Source: Erythrobacter sp.
Lineage (GTDB): Bacteria; Pseudomonadota; Alphaproteobacteria; Sphingomonadales; Sphingomonadaceae
Length of the DNA: 64,000 bases
Direction of reading: 5' to 3'
Assembly: GCA_029937545.1 (NCBI GenBank)
Contig: JAPYPR010000001.1
Coordinates: 219,645-283,644, forward strand
Shown in pieces: positions 17,431 through 26,270 of the stretch. Both the position numbers and the translations under genes were made by a program. Numbering within the stretch: the first letter of the stretch is position 1; every line of letters starts with the position of its first letter. The notes under the pieces are model-generated. The model had not been told where the DNA came from. It did no database searches and saw nothing but the letters and a program-made list of their open reading frames with translations.

Positions 17431-18216
17431 ATGCGTATCGCCAGCTACAATATCAACGGCATCAAGGCGCGCCTGCCGCGCCTGAAGGAATGGCTCGAGG
17501 AAACCCGCCCTACCGTCGCCTGCCTGCAGGAAATCAAGACGATGGACGACGGCTTCCCCGCCGACGAGTTCGAGGCGATCGGATACAAAGCAATCTGGCA
17601 TGGCCAGAAGAGTTTCAACGGCGTCGCCATCCTGGCCGACGGTGTCGAACCGGTGGAAGTGCAGCGCGGCCTCGGCATCGATGGCCCGAAAGACGGCGAA
17701 GGCGAACAGGCCCGCTATCTCGAAGCCGAGGTGAACGGGGTGCGCATCTGCAACCTCTACCTGCCCAACGGCAATCCGCATCCGGGGCCCAAGTTCGACT
17801 ACAAGCTCGCCTGGATGGAAAAGCTGCGTGCCCGCATGCGCGAAATCTGGCTCGAGGAAGTTCCGGCGGTAGTTCTGGGCGATTTCAACGTCATCCCCGA
17901 GGACAAGGATGTCTGGTCCGTCCGCGCAATGGCGAGCGATGCGCTGATGCAACCCGAATCGCGCGATGCCTATCGCCGCTTCCTCGACGATGGCTGGACC
18001 GATGCGATCGACACGCTCAACCGGCGCGGCGGGGTGTGGACCTATTGGGATTACCAGGCCGGTGCATGGCAGCGCGACCACGGATTCCGGATCGATCACC
18101 TGCTGCTGTCGCCTGAGACCGCGGACAGGATGACGACTGCCGGCGTCGACAAGGAATATCGCGGGCGCGAGAAGGCCAGCGATCACACGCCCGTCTGGGT
18201 GGAACTGCGCGACTGA
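17431..18216 (+). CDS. xth: Exodeoxyribonuclease III
   Basis: This 261-residue enzyme has every ExoIII/APE1 landmark: MRIASYNINGIKARL, the metal-binding glutamate in CLQEIKT, NLYLPNGNP, GDFNVIPEDKDVW, GFRIDHLLLS and the catalytic SDHTPVW. It cleaves at abasic sites and removes 3' blocks in base-excision repair. The length is normal. It ends the rightward run that starts at the CBS gene, and a convergent hairpin follows. Confidence 0.95.
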   Translation: MRIASYNINGIKARLPRLKEWLEETRPTVACLQEIKTMDDGFPADEFEAIGYKAIWHGQKSFNGVAILADGVEPVEVQRGLGIDGPKDGEGEQARYLEAEVNGVRICNLYLPNGNPHPGPKFDYKLAWMEKLRARMREIWLEEVPAVVLGDFNVIPEDKDVWSVRAMASDALMQPESRDAYRRFLDDGWTDAIDTLNRRGGVWTYWDYQAGAWQRDHGFRIDHLLLSPETADRMTTAGVDKEYRGREKASDHTPVWVELRD

Positions 18217-18224
18217 GAGTCGAG

Positions 18225-18252
18225 CAAAAGGGGCCGCCGCTCGTGCGGCGAG
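18225..18252 (-). terminator. Terminator between xth and the cell-wall hydrolase
   Basis: CGCCGC (18235-18240) and GCGGCG (18245-18250) pair around TCGT. Read leftward, the hairpin is followed by GCCCC and TTTT (18227-18230), as expected for termination of the leftward hydrolase gene. It may also stop xth transcripts. Confidence 0.6.
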
Positions 18253-18276
18253 ACCCTCCTGTTTTCGATCCGCCGA

Positions 18277-18933
18277 TCAGCGGTAGAAGATATGCGTATC
18301 GATAGTTGCGGTAGCGATCTTCTTGCGGCTCCAGCTCGGCCGCACGTATTTCGCGTGGAAGAACAGGGCGTCGTCGGCTTCGCTCTCCCACAAGCCGCGG
18401 TGGGCAATGCGGGCAAGGGCCTTGGCCTTGGTCCAAGCCGCCGTGCCGGTGCGAATACGCGGCATGCGGCCGCCCTTCACGAATGAGAACTGCGCGCGCT
18501 GGTAGACGACGCCGCAATAGCTCGACGGGAAGCGGCGGTCTTCCGCCCGGTTGATGATGACTTGCGCGACGGCCAGCTGGCCGACCAGCGGTTCGCCGCG
18601 CGATTCGAAATAGATCGCACCGGCAAGGCACTGGAGTTCGGGCGAGAGCTTGCCTGTGGCGGGCATCGTATCGACCAGCTCGCGCAGGCTCTGGGCGCGC
18701 GGGACTTCTTCGACGACGGGAATTTCGGGTTCGGCTTCCTCGGGAAGCTCCTGCACCACCTCGTTCTGCACGAAGACCGGAACGACCTCTTCGGTCACTT
18801 CGGGTTCGGCGGTGGCGATTTCGGTTGCTTGCGCCGCAACCTGGGCGTTGGCGCCGGAACTTTCCGCTCCGGCAAGCGTGGTAAGGGCGATCGCCGCGAC
18901 AGCCGCGGTGAAACCGGTAAATTTACTGACCAT
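18277..18933 (-). CDS. SleB-type cell wall hydrolase
   Basis: The protein has 218 residues with a signal peptide (ending near SGANAQ). A Glu/Pro/Val-rich linker covers residues about 35-80, and a C-terminal Hydrolase_2 (SleB/CwlJ) domain carries the catalytic ECLAGAIYFESRGE-like motif (seen as CLAGAIYFESRGEP), INRAEDRRFPSSYCGVVYQ and AQFSFV. Family members cleave peptidoglycan as lytic transglycosylase-like hydrolases. The acidic linker suggests reach through the periplasm. The upstream interval to 19132 has no gene I can support. Confidence 0.9.
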   Translation of the reverse strand: MVSKFTGFTAAVAAIALTTLAGAESSGANAQVAAQATEIATAEPEVTEEVVPVFVQNEVVQELPEEAEPEIPVVEEVPRAQSLRELVDTMPATGKLSPELQCLAGAIYFESRGEPLVGQLAVAQVIINRAEDRRFPSSYCGVVYQRAQFSFVKGGRMPRIRTGTAAWTKAKALARIAHRGLWESEADDALFFHAKYVRPSWSRKKIATATIDTHIFYR

Positions 18934-19132
18934 TTTTTCTGCTAAACTAAGCGGTTGATGGCCTGACGCAGACTGGGATCCGTGCGCGTTGTTCGCGTCG
19001 TTGGACTGGATCCGTTACGGGCCTGCCGCCCATCCCCCGTCTGCGTGCTAGCCTACCGACCCCATTGCCGAAGCAGGCCGCCTACGCATCGAAGTTGGGC
19101 GGCCAAATAGTCACATCCGAAACCAAGTCAAG

Positions 19133-19468
19133 TTATTGCACTGCGGAATCGATGAACCGTTCCGCATCGGCGATATCCAGCTCGACCACCCAGCAATCAG
19201 GGTCCGACTGTTTTCTGCGCACGATATACTCGTTGAATTCCTGCGGTTTCTCAGGGTCTTGCTGTCGAGAGCGGGTGAAGCTGCGCGATCCGTCTAGCTG
19301 GGGCATACGCTCCCATAGAACCGCGTTTTCGCCGCGGTCAAGGGTGATCACAAGGACTGTGCCCGCATCCTTCTCCCCGCGCTGCAAAACGGTCGCGAAG
19401 CCGCCTGCGGCCGATACCGAGCGCACCAGACCCGACACCTCGACATAAGCAGGGAGCCGCGCATCCAC
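19133..19468 (-). CDS. DUF1491 family protein
   Basis: This 111-residue protein has the DUF1491 pattern: LPAYVEVSGLVRSVSAAGGFATVL, a GTVLVIT strand, ERMPQLDGSRSF, QEFNEYIVRRKQSDPDCWVVELDI and ERFI. The family is confined to alphaproteobacteria and has no known function. It lies 5 bases downstream of the thioesterase gene and is last of an hpf-thioesterase-DUF1491 unit. Confidence 0.82.
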   Translation of the reverse strand: MDARLPAYVEVSGLVRSVSAAGGFATVLQRGEKDAGTVLVITLDRGENAVLWERMPQLDGSRSFTRSRQQDPEKPQEFNEYIVRRKQSDPDCWVVELDIADAERFIDSAVQ

Positions 19469-19473
19469 TTCGT

Positions 19474-19941
19474 TCAGCCCTTGCTGATGTAGCCGGGCAG
19501 GCTCGACAGGGCGATCCGCGAGCGCATGAAGGTTCCGGTCCCACGACCGATTTCGTCACCTTCCTCATCTACCAGGCGCGACTCGGCGACGAATACCCGC
19601 TTGCGTCCGCTGATCCATTTGCCCTCGGCTATCACCCTGCCGGTCCGGACCGGCTTGGTGAAATGAAGGTTGAAGGATGTGGTCAGGAGGAAGCGATCGG
19701 TCGCCAGCGTGTTCGCGGCGTAGAAAGCGGCATCGTCGAGCATCTTGAAGTAGATCGTGCCATGCGCGGCGCCGGCTGCGTGATAGACCTCCTCGGTCAC
19801 ATCGAAAGCGATCCGGGCATGGCCCTCGTCCGGGATCGAAAGGCGTGAGGCGAACAGCGCGTTGACCGGTGCCGACGTATAGAGCGCCTCCAGCGCGCGA
19901 TAATGCCGCTCGGCCCCGGTATTTGCCGCCCCGTCCGCCAT
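19474..19941 (-). CDS. PaaI-like hotdog-fold thioesterase
   Basis: This 155-residue protein has a hotdog-fold signature: HAAGAAHGTIYFKMLDDAAFYAANTL, with the central helix carrying the acid (LDDAAFYAA), and LHFTKPVRTGRVIAEGK. It probably hydrolyses an acyl-CoA thioester. The substrate is unknown. I chose ATG 19941 (MADGAANTG), 13 bases after hpf, with AGGCGGAG upstream. The open frame extends further only by overlapping hpf. Confidence 0.8.
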   Translation of the reverse strand: MADGAANTGAERHYRALEALYTSAPVNALFASRLSIPDEGHARIAFDVTEEVYHAAGAAHGTIYFKMLDDAAFYAANTLATDRFLLTTSFNLHFTKPVRTGRVIAEGKWISGRKRVFVAESRLVDEEGDEIGRGTGTFMRSRIALSSLPGYISKG

Positions 19942-19954
19942 GAATTCGCTCCGC

Positions 19955-20524
19955 CTAGCGCGGCTCGACCCAGCCGATCGAACCGTCGTGGCGGCGATAG
20001 ACCATGTTGTGCTGCTCGCTCCCGGCGTTCTTGAACAGAAGCGCATTGGCATTCTGCAGATCGAGCATCATGACCGCGTCGGCGACACTGCATTCGGGGA
20101 TCATGGCGCGCGTTTCAGCGATTACCGGCGGGCTGTCGACGGTCACTTCCTCGTCATCGTCGGCATCGGGTGCGGCGAGTATAGTGTAAGCCGCCTCCTC
20201 CTCGCGCAGCGCATGGGCGGCCTGTTCGTGGCGGTTCTGGATCCGGCGCTTATAGCGGCGCAACTGCTTTTCGATCTTGGCTGCGGCCTGATCGAAGGAT
20301 TGGTGCACGTCATGTGCTTCGGCATGGCCTTTCAGGATCAGGCCCTGCATCACATGGGTGACGATATCCGCGGTGAACGAGCCGCCCGGCCCTTTGCCGA
20401 AAGTGACGTGGGAGGAGATTGCCCGGTTGAAATGCTTGTCGACGATGGCGTTCATGCGCTCGTCGACATGCTCCTGTAGAGCAGCGCCAGTATCGATCTG
20501 GTGGCCGGAAACACGGATATCCAT
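19955..20524 (-). CDS. hpf: Long-form ribosome hibernation promoting factor
   Basis: This 189-residue protein starts with the S30AE/YfiA domain (MDIRVSGHQIDTGAAL...AIVDKHFN, HDVHQSFDQAAAKIEKQLRRYKRR) and ends with the long-form dimerisation domain (MMLDLQNANALLFKNAGSEQHNMVYRRHDGSIGWVEP). Long HPF dimerises ribosomes into 100S particles in stationary phase. A charged linker covers about residues 105-130. It lies 69 bases downstream of dnaQ and leads the thioesterase-DUF1491 genes. Confidence 0.95.
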   Translation of the reverse strand: MDIRVSGHQIDTGAALQEHVDERMNAIVDKHFNRAISSHVTFGKGPGGSFTADIVTHVMQGLILKGHAEAHDVHQSFDQAAAKIEKQLRRYKRRIQNRHEQAAHALREEEAAYTILAAPDADDDEEVTVDSPPVIAETRAMIPECSVADAVMMLDLQNANALLFKNAGSEQHNMVYRRHDGSIGWVEPR

Positions 20525-20593
20525 TGGTTTCGTTCTCCTTGTTCGTCCCCGCTACGATCCCGCCAGCCCCGTCCGCCAGCGATGGTCGGCAAT

Positions 20594-21289
20594 CTATCCC
20601 CAGAGCGGTTTTTCGATCCCGGCCATGAAGTCCCTGTGGCGCGTAAGCTCTGCGGCAGATGCCGCGTGCGGTCGCGGCTCACGGCGTGGCCGGTCCGGCG
20701 CGCGCCGAACGGCGACGGGTTCTTTGACCCTTGAGCCCTGCTGCGCTTCGATTTCGGCGGCCAGTTCCAGCCCGATCTGTCGGCCGCCCTTCAGCTCGAC
20801 ATAGACCTGAGCGAGCAATTCGGCATCGAGCAGCGCGCCATGCTTCACGCGGTGGCTGCGGTCGATCCCGTAGCGCGAGCACAGCGCATCGAGCGAGAGC
20901 TTGGCGCCCGGATGCCGCTTGCGGGCAAGCGCGACCGTGTCGACCATGCGGCTCGTGCAGACTGCATCGCGCCCGCAGATCCCCAATTCGGCGTTGAGAA
21001 AGCCGAAATCGAAGCCGGCATTGTGTGCGACCAGCGGGGACTCGCCGATGAAAGCGAGGAGTTCCTCTGCCGTATCCGAGAACAGGGGCTTGTCAGACAG
21101 GAAAGCCGCCGAAAGCCCATGCACCGCTTCCGCTCCGGCAGGCATGTCGCGTTCGGGATTGAAATAGGCGTGGTAGGTTTTGCCCGTGGGCACGAGATTG
21201 ACCATCTCGACACATCCGATCTCGACCATCCGGTCCCCCGTCTTGGGGTCTAGGCCAGTGGTTTCGGTATCGAACACGATCTCACGCAT
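20594..21289 (-). CDS. dnaQ: DNA polymerase III epsilon subunit (proofreading exonuclease)
   Basis: This 231-residue protein shows ExoI (FDTETTGLDP), ExoII (HNAGFDFGFLN) and ExoIIIepsilon (HGALLDAELLA), the four-acid plus histidine active site of DnaQ. A basic linker and short C-terminal tail for alpha-subunit binding follow. I chose ATG 21289 (MREIVFDTE). The open frame upstream overlaps coaE in another frame and has no family similarity. It belongs to the leftward maf-aroE-coaE-dnaQ cluster that typically lies beside alphaproteobacterial origins. Confidence 0.95.
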   Translation of the reverse strand: MREIVFDTETTGLDPKTGDRMVEIGCVEMVNLVPTGKTYHAYFNPERDMPAGAEAVHGLSAAFLSDKPLFSDTAEELLAFIGESPLVAHNAGFDFGFLNAELGICGRDAVCTSRMVDTVALARKRHPGAKLSLDALCSRYGIDRSHRVKHGALLDAELLAQVYVELKGGRQIGLELAAEIEAQQGSRVKEPVAVRRAPDRPRREPRPHAASAAELTRHRDFMAGIEKPLWG

Positions 21290-21321
21290 TGCCCATCCTA
21301 TCGGCCCCAATTGCGGCGATT

Positions 21322-21942
21322 TCAAGGGCCGATCGGTCGGCGAGCAGCGGCTGCCTCGCGCAATTGCCCGGCAAGCGCGACAACCGCTTTTTCGGTTCGT
21401 TCGAGCGAGGTGCCCGTGTCGATCACATGATCCGCCCGCTCGCGCTTCTCGGCGTCCGGCACCTGGAGGGAAAGGATGTGGGCGAACTTTTCCTCGGTCA
21501 TGCCGGGCCGTGCAAGCACACGCTTGCGCTGGGCTTCGGCAGGAGCGGACACGACGACCACGCGGTCGACCACCTCGGCGCCGCCTTTCTCGAAAAGAAG
21601 CGGAATATCGAACACCACAACCGGCGCGCCCGAATGTTCGATCAGAAATGCCTCGCGTTTGCCGGCGACGGCGGGATGCACAATGCTTTCGAGCCGGGCG
21701 AGCGCTTCCTTGTCGCCGAACACTTTCGCCCCGAGCGCCTCGCGCAGCACACCGTCCGGCCCGGTGCTGCCGGGAAATGCCGCCTCGATAGCCGGGAGCA
21801 GCTCGCCGCCCGGTCCCTGCATGGCGCGCACTTCGGCGTCGGCATCGAACACGGGGACGCCAGCCGCCTCGAACATCGCGGCCACGGTCGATTTGCCCAT
21901 GCCGATGGAGCCGGTTAGGCCGACGATCAACGGCCGCGTCAT
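21322..21942 (-). CDS. coaE: Dephospho-CoA kinase
   Basis: This 206-residue enzyme has the P-loop GSIGMGKSTV, DADAEVRAM (the substrate-binding DAD), VVFDIPLLFE and the lid arginine motif QRKRVLAR. It phosphorylates dephospho-CoA, the last step of CoA synthesis. It overlaps the aroE stop (ATGA) and precedes dnaQ by 32 bases. Confidence 0.95.
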   Translation of the reverse strand: MTRPLIVGLTGSIGMGKSTVAAMFEAAGVPVFDADAEVRAMQGPGGELLPAIEAAFPGSTGPDGVLREALGAKVFGDKEALARLESIVHPAVAGKREAFLIEHSGAPVVVFDIPLLFEKGGAEVVDRVVVVSAPAEAQRKRVLARPGMTEEKFAHILSLQVPDAEKRERADHVIDTGTSLERTEKAVVALAGQLREAAAARRPIGP

Positions 21943-22814
21943 GTGAGCAGCCCTTCGCGCAACTCCGCATCGTACTGGCGCGGCGGCTCGACGCCAAAAA
22001 AGTGGGTGAAGGCGTCGGCGGCTTGCCCGATCAGCATGACGAGACCGTCGATCGTCGCAAATCCCGCGGCGCGCGCATTGGTAAGGAATTCGGTCTCCAC
22101 CGGATCGGTGACGATATCGTAGGCGATCGAGCCGGGCGGCGCGTGGCTCCAGTCGAAGGCGAGCGGCGGCTGGCCGCGCATGCCGAGGGGGGAGGCATTG
22201 ATCACGAGATCGCAGCAGCCCTCGCGGTCGTCGAAGGCGAAATCGGTCGGCGTGGCGAAATGATCGAGCGGGGCGACATGATGCTCGCCGCCGGGATCGA
22301 GTTCGTCCAGCAGGGCGCGAGCCTTGTCGGGATTCCGCCCGGCAAGCACAAGGGTGAAGCCCTCCTGCGCCAGGCCGGAGACTATGGCGCGCGCCGCACC
22401 CCCGGTTCCGAGAATGCGCGCCATGCGAAAATAATGTGTTTCGCCCAGGCGCGCGCGTAGGGGTTCGAGAAATCCCGCCAGATCGGTATTTCGCCCGACG
22501 AGGGCTCCATCGCCAGCCTTCACGACCGTGTTCACTGCGCCCACGCGCTTGGCGAGCGGCTCGATCCGGTCGAGCAACGGCATGATCGTCTGCTTGTGCG
22601 GCATGGTGACATTACAGCCACGCCAAGCCGCATCGTCGCGACGCTCTTCAAGATAGCTCTTCAGACCGTCTGTGGTCACTTGATGCGCATGATACTCCGC
22701 ATCGAGCCCGAGCTTTTCGATCCAGAATTCTTGGATCGCAGGCGACTTCGACTGGGCGATGGGATCGCCGACCACTTCGGCATAAGCCTGCCCCGGACGA
22801 CGATCCGGGGTCAC
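21939..22814 (-). CDS. aroE: Shikimate dehydrogenase (NADP+)
   Basis: This 291-residue enzyme has [18 protein letters not shown] (catalytic lysine), NTDLAGF, the NADP-binding [10 protein letters not shown] with AGRNPDKA, and a C-terminal YDAELREG. It reduces dehydroshikimate in aromatic amino-acid synthesis. The start is a GTG at 22814 that overlaps the maf stop (GTGA). Longer in-frame extension would overlap maf and lacks family similarity. Confidence 0.93.
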   Translation of the reverse strand: MTPDRRPGQAYAEVVGDPIAQSKSPAIQEFWIEKLGLDAEYHAHQVTTDGLKSYLEERRDDAAWRGCNVTMPHKQTIMPLLDRIEPLAKRVGAVNTVVKAGDGALVGRNTDLAGFLEPLRARLGETHYFRMARILGTGGAARAIVSGLAQEGFTLVLAGRNPDKARALLDELDPGGEHHVAPLDHFATPTDFAFDDREGCCDLVINASPLGMRGQPPLAFDWSHAPPGSIAYDIVTDPVETEFLTNARAAGFATIDGLVMLIGQAADAFTHFFGVEPPRQYDAELREGLLT

Positions 22815-23407
22815 GCGGGCAGCACGCCTTCTTCGCGCAGCGCGTCCAGCACCTGCAGTAACGGCATGCCGAGCACGGTGAACTGGTCGCCCATGATGCT
22901 CTCGAACAGTTGCACGCCCGGCCCCTCGATGCGGAACACGCCGACGCAATAGGACACCTCGGGCCATTCAGCCTCGAGATACGACTCGATGAAATCCTCG
23001 CTCAGTTCCCGCACGCGCAGCCGCGCGAAATCGGAGCCGACCCAGACGATCTGCCCCTGCCGCGCCAAAGCTGCCGCACTGTGCAGTGTCATAACCTTGC
23101 CGGAAAAAAAGCGCAGATGGTCCGCTGCCTGTTCGCGCGATTGCGGCTTGTCGAAACGTCGGCCATCGACCTCGACCAGCGAATCCGACCCCAGCACCAG
23201 GCCATCCGCGGTAACCGCCGCAGCCTTGGCTGCAGCCAGCGCCTGGGCGATTTCGGCGGGCTCCGCGCCCTCCATCTCGGCTTCGAGCGCGCGCTCGTCG
23301 ATATTAGCCGCCTGCGCCGTAAACACCACGCCAGCCGCCTTCAGCATCGCCTTGCGCGAGGCGCTGTTCGAGGCAAGCACGATCCCGTCCCCGGCAATGC
23401 CCGTCAT
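22811..23407 (-). CDS. maf: Maf-like nucleoside triphosphate pyrophosphatase
   Basis: This 198-residue protein has the Maf motifs [28 protein letters not shown] with KPQSREQA, and [13 protein letters not shown]. Maf proteins hydrolyse dTTP/UTP or modified nucleotides to the monophosphate. It overlaps both neighbours by 4 bases (ppsR upstream, aroE downstream), part of the tightly packed leftward unit that starts at the origin. Confidence 0.93.
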   Translation of the reverse strand: MTGIAGDGIVLASNSASRKAMLKAAGVVFTAQAANIDERALEAEMEGAEPAEIAQALAAAKAAAVTADGLVLGSDSLVEVDGRRFDKPQSREQAADHLRFFSGKVMTLHSAAALARQGQIVWVGSDFARLRVRELSEDFIESYLEAEWPEVSYCVGVFRIEGPGVQLFESIMGDQFTVLGMPLLQVLDALREEGVLPA

Positions 23408-24288
23408 ATCGGTTTCGCCCCTTGCGATGTGCCGCGCATCTCGCGCTCGTTATAAAGGCGGATAACCGCTGCAGCTGTTTCCTCGATTGATCGGCGGGTC
23501 ACATCGATCACCGCCCAACCATTGTCAGCAAACATCCGCCGCGCGAAAGCCACTTCGCTCTTCACCTTCTCCTGGTCGGCATAATCGGTCTGCGCCTGCT
23601 CGTTAAGGCTGAGCAGCCGATTGCGACGGATCTGCACGAGCCGTTCCGGGGCCGTTGTGAGACCGATGACCATCGGATTCTTGAGCGAGTAGAGCGCGGG
23701 CGGCGGCGGGCTTTCCACGACCAGCGGAATATTGGCCACTTTGTAGCCGCGATTGGCGAGGTAAATGCTGGTCGGTGTCTTCGAACTGCGCGAGACGCCG
23801 GCCAAGACGATGTCGGCTTCTTCCCAATTCTCCCAGCCCACCCCGTCGTCATGCGCGATGGTGAACTGGATTGCCTCGACCCGCTCGAAATAGGCCTTGT
23901 CCATGGTGTGCTGGCGACCGGGGCGGCCATGCGCCTCCTGGCCGAGCGCCTTTTCCAGCGCTGCCGTCACATGGTCGAGGATCGGCAAGGCGGGCAGGCC
24001 CTGCTGCGCGCACACCTCTTCCAGCCGGGCGCGCGTGTCCGGATTGACGAGTGTAAACAGGACAAGTCCGGGATTGGCCTTGAGTTCGGGCACGATCCGC
24101 TCGAGATGCTGCCTGCTCCTGACCATCGGCCAGAAGTGACGCATGACATCGGCATCCTCGAATTGCGCGAGCGCGGCCTTGGCCAGCATTTCGAGCGTTT
24201 CGCCGGTGGAATCGGACAGAAGGTGGAGATGGATGCGGTCGGGAATTGCGGGCCTGCCTGCCTGTGGAGAAGCACCGGCATAAACCAC
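23404..24288 (-). CDS. ppsR: Pyruvate, water dikinase/PPDK regulatory protein (bifunctional Ser/Thr kinase-phosphorylase, DUF299)
   Basis: This protein of about 294 residues has [19 protein letters not shown] at the N-terminus and the P-loop-like [26 protein letters not shown]. Family members phosphorylate and dephosphorylate PEP synthase or pyruvate phosphate dikinase, using ADP and Pi. A family homologue is the usual gene on one side of the alphaproteobacterial origin. I place the start at GTG 24288, because the family N-terminus begins about 18 residues later. The ATG at 24384 would extend into the origin region. The start is not certain. Confidence 0.88.
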   Translation of the reverse strand: MVYAGASPQAGRPAIPDRIHLHLLSDSTGETLEMLAKAALAQFEDADVMRHFWPMVRSRQHLERIVPELKANPGLVLFTLVNPDTRARLEEVCAQQGLPALPILDHVTAALEKALGQEAHGRPGRQHTMDKAYFERVEAIQFTIAHDDGVGWENWEEADIVLAGVSRSSKTPTSIYLANRGYKVANIPLVVESPPPPALYSLKNPMVIGLTTAPERLVQIRRNRLLSLNEQAQTDYADQEKVKSEVAFARRMFADNGWAVIDVTRRSIEETAAAVIRLYNEREMRGTSQGAKPI

Positions 24289-24566
24289 GGGAGAAAGCTG
24301 CCGACAAGTTCGGGAGCAGATTGTGTGCCCGATCCGAGTCCTCCGCGGGCCGATTCCCGCACACCAAACGCAAGTTTTGCGCAAGGGGTGGAACAGCGAG
24401 GATAAGTTTGACTCGACTCAACCCTGCAGCCGAGTCGCGATCCGGGACACACCCTTTGCATGGCGGGAGAAATCGGGCAGGGGCGGCTTATCCCTGAAAT
24501 CCACAGGGCCAACAGACTCCATCAACTCTTATAAATAATACTATTATTATTGGATTGGACTCTCCG
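24263..24566. other. oriC: Probable chromosomal replication origin (oriC)
   Basis: The interval between leftward ppsR and rightward hemE is where oriC lies in Caulobacter and other alphaproteobacteria. It contains DnaA-box-like 9-mers: TTCTCCACA on the minus strand at 24263-24271 (8/9 to TTATCCACA), AAATCCACA at 24497-24505 (7/9), TTATCCCTG at 24488-24496 (6/9) and TTATCCTCG on the minus strand at 24397-24405 (6/9). Positions 24521-24550 are 26/30 A+T, in a genome that is otherwise G+C-rich, and suit a DNA-unwinding element. An inverted repeat, GACTCG (24410-24415) and CGAGTC (24431-24436), lies between. Genes diverge from this point on both sides, and parABS lies about 21 kb to the right. 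Confidence 0.75.
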
Positions 24567-25592
24567 ATGCCCGGTCTCCTCCTCGATACGCTGAACGGAC
24601 AGCGCGGGAACCGCGTGCCGCTCTGGCTCATGCGCCAGGCCGGTCGCTATCTGCCCGAATACCGCGCATTGCGGGCGGAGAAGGGCGGCTTCCTCGCGAT
24701 GGCCTACGATAGCGAGGCAGCGTGCGAGATCACCCTCCAGCCGATCAGGCGCTTCGGCTTCGATGGCGCGATCCTGTTTTCGGACATCCTTATCGTGCCG
24801 CATGCGCTGGGGCAGCATCTCGAATTTCTGGCGGGCGAGGGACCGAATCTCTCGCCGCCACTCGTCGATGCAGCACTCGAAAGCCTCGAACCCGATCCTT
24901 CGCGCTACGAACCGATCTACCAGACGGTTCGCCTGTGCCGCCAGCGGCTCGGCCCGGAAACAACGATGCTGGGCTTTGCCGGCAGTCCATGGACCGTCGC
25001 GACCTATATGGTCGCTGGCGAAGGGAGCCGCGACCAGCACGAGGCGCGTGCCATGGCCTATCGCGATCCGCAGGCGCTCCAGACGATCGTGGATGCAATT
25101 TCCGGACAGACGATCGAGTACCTGCGCGGGCAAATCGACGCGGGCGCGGAAGCGGTGCAATTGTTCGACAGCTGGTCGGGCAGCCTCGCTCCGGACGAAT
25201 TCGAGCGCTGGGTCATCGCGCCCAATGCGGCCATCGTGGCGGCGCTGGGCGAAAGCCATCCGGAAACGCCGGTCATCGGCTTTCCGAAGGGCGCTGGCGA
25301 GAAGCTCCCGGCCTATGCGCGCGAAACCGGCGTGAAGGCCGTCGGTGTGGACGAGACGCTCGATCCCGCATGGGTCGCGCGCGAATTGCCCGCAGGCATA
25401 CCGGTTCAGGGCAATCTCGATCCGCTGCTGCTGCTGTCCGGGTCCGATGCACTCGAAGGGCGTATTCGCACGATCCTCGGTGCCTTTGCCGACCGGCCGC
25501 ATGTGTTCAACCTCGGGCATGGGATCGACCGGCGCACGCCGATCGGACATGTCGAGCGGCTGATTGAAACGGTCCGCGGTTTCGAGGGGTGA
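24567..25592 (+). CDS. hemE: Uroporphyrinogen decarboxylase
   Basis: This 341-residue enzyme has LMRQAGRYLPEYR (substrate-binding arginines), GAILFSDILIVPHALG (catalytic aspartate), GFAGSPWTVATYMV, FDSWSG and NLGHGI. It decarboxylates uroporphyrinogen III to coproporphyrinogen III in heme and chlorophyll synthesis. I chose ATG 24567 (MPGLLLDTL); a TTG at 24555 is also in frame. The AT-rich block of the origin abuts its start, so promoter and origin overlap. Confidence 0.96.
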   Translation: MPGLLLDTLNGQRGNRVPLWLMRQAGRYLPEYRALRAEKGGFLAMAYDSEAACEITLQPIRRFGFDGAILFSDILIVPHALGQHLEFLAGEGPNLSPPLVDAALESLEPDPSRYEPIYQTVRLCRQRLGPETTMLGFAGSPWTVATYMVAGEGSRDQHEARAMAYRDPQALQTIVDAISGQTIEYLRGQIDAGAEAVQLFDSWSGSLAPDEFERWVIAPNAAIVAALGESHPETPVIGFPKGAGEKLPAYARETGVKAVGVDETLDPAWVARELPAGIPVQGNLDPLLLLSGSDALEGRIRTILGAFADRPHVFNLGHGIDRRTPIGHVERLIETVRGFEG

Positions 25593-25643
25593 CGCGCGCG
25601 TGAGCAGCGCTTACATGCACCGGCGATGCAGGACGTTCTCGCG

Positions 25644-26069
25644 ATGACCTATCTTTGGCTCAAGGCCGGCCATGTCATCTTCATGGTCTTCTGGATGGCC
25701 GGTCTGTTCATGCTGCCGCGCCAGATGATCTATCTGCACCCGGCCGCTGCCAATTCGGACGAGACCGCGACCTGGACGAAGCGGATGGGGCTGCTGCGCA
25801 AGGTCATCCTGACGCCCAGCCTGCTCGTCGTGTGGGTGCTCGGCCTGCTGCTGGCGATGACCATCGGTGCCTGGGACCAGGGCTGGTTCCATGCGAAGTT
25901 GCTGATCGTGATCGCACTCACCGGCTTCCATGGCTACATGGTCGCGCAGGCGAAGAAGATGACTGCAGGCGAGCGCCCCCTGACCGAAAAGCAGCTGCGC
26001 CTTTGGGGTGAATTCCCCGGCATCGCGCTGGCGCTGATCGTCGTGCTGGTGGTCGTCAAACCGTTCTGA
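25644..26069 (+). CDS. hemJ: Protoporphyrinogen oxidase HemJ
   Basis: This 141-residue membrane protein has four hydrophobic spans and the HemJ motifs TYLWLKAGHVIFMVFWMAGLF with conserved histidine, LPRQMIYLH, KLLIVIAL..FHGYM and LWGEFPG. It oxidises protoporphyrinogen IX in bacteria lacking HemG or HemY. I prefer ATG 25644, which has AGGA upstream and matches the family start; ATG 25626 is the alternative. It follows hemE on the same strand, the order seen near other alphaproteobacterial origins. Confidence 0.9.
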   Translation: MTYLWLKAGHVIFMVFWMAGLFMLPRQMIYLHPAAANSDETATWTKRMGLLRKVILTPSLLVVWVLGLLLAMTIGAWDQGWFHAKLLIVIALTGFHGYMVAQAKKMTAGERPLTEKQLRLWGEFPGIALALIVVLVVVKPF

Positions 26070-26159
26070 GGACCGCTCGGCCCGTTCCTGACGAAGGCTG
26101 ATTCCGAATTGACGGCTCCGCGTCGCTTCCGTAGTTGAAAGCCCATCAACCCGGCTGAA

Positions 26160-26180
26160 GGCCCTGCGTCAGACAGGGCC
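26160..26180 (+). other. Hairpin in the hemJ-rho interval
   Basis: GGCCCTG (26160-26166) and CAGGGCC (26174-26180) pair perfectly around a 7-base loop. No T tract follows closely, so it may be a weak hemJ terminator or structure in the rho leader. Rho genes are often autoregulated in their leader, but nothing in the sequence proves it here. The rest of 26070-26270 shows no gene. Confidence 0.4.
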
Positions 26181-26270
26181 GGGTCCGCTTTCTCCAAGCC
26201 CAGTCCCATGCCAACCGCACGGACATACCGACCTGCCGGCCATCCCTAGCTACAATACCGAGTAAACATC

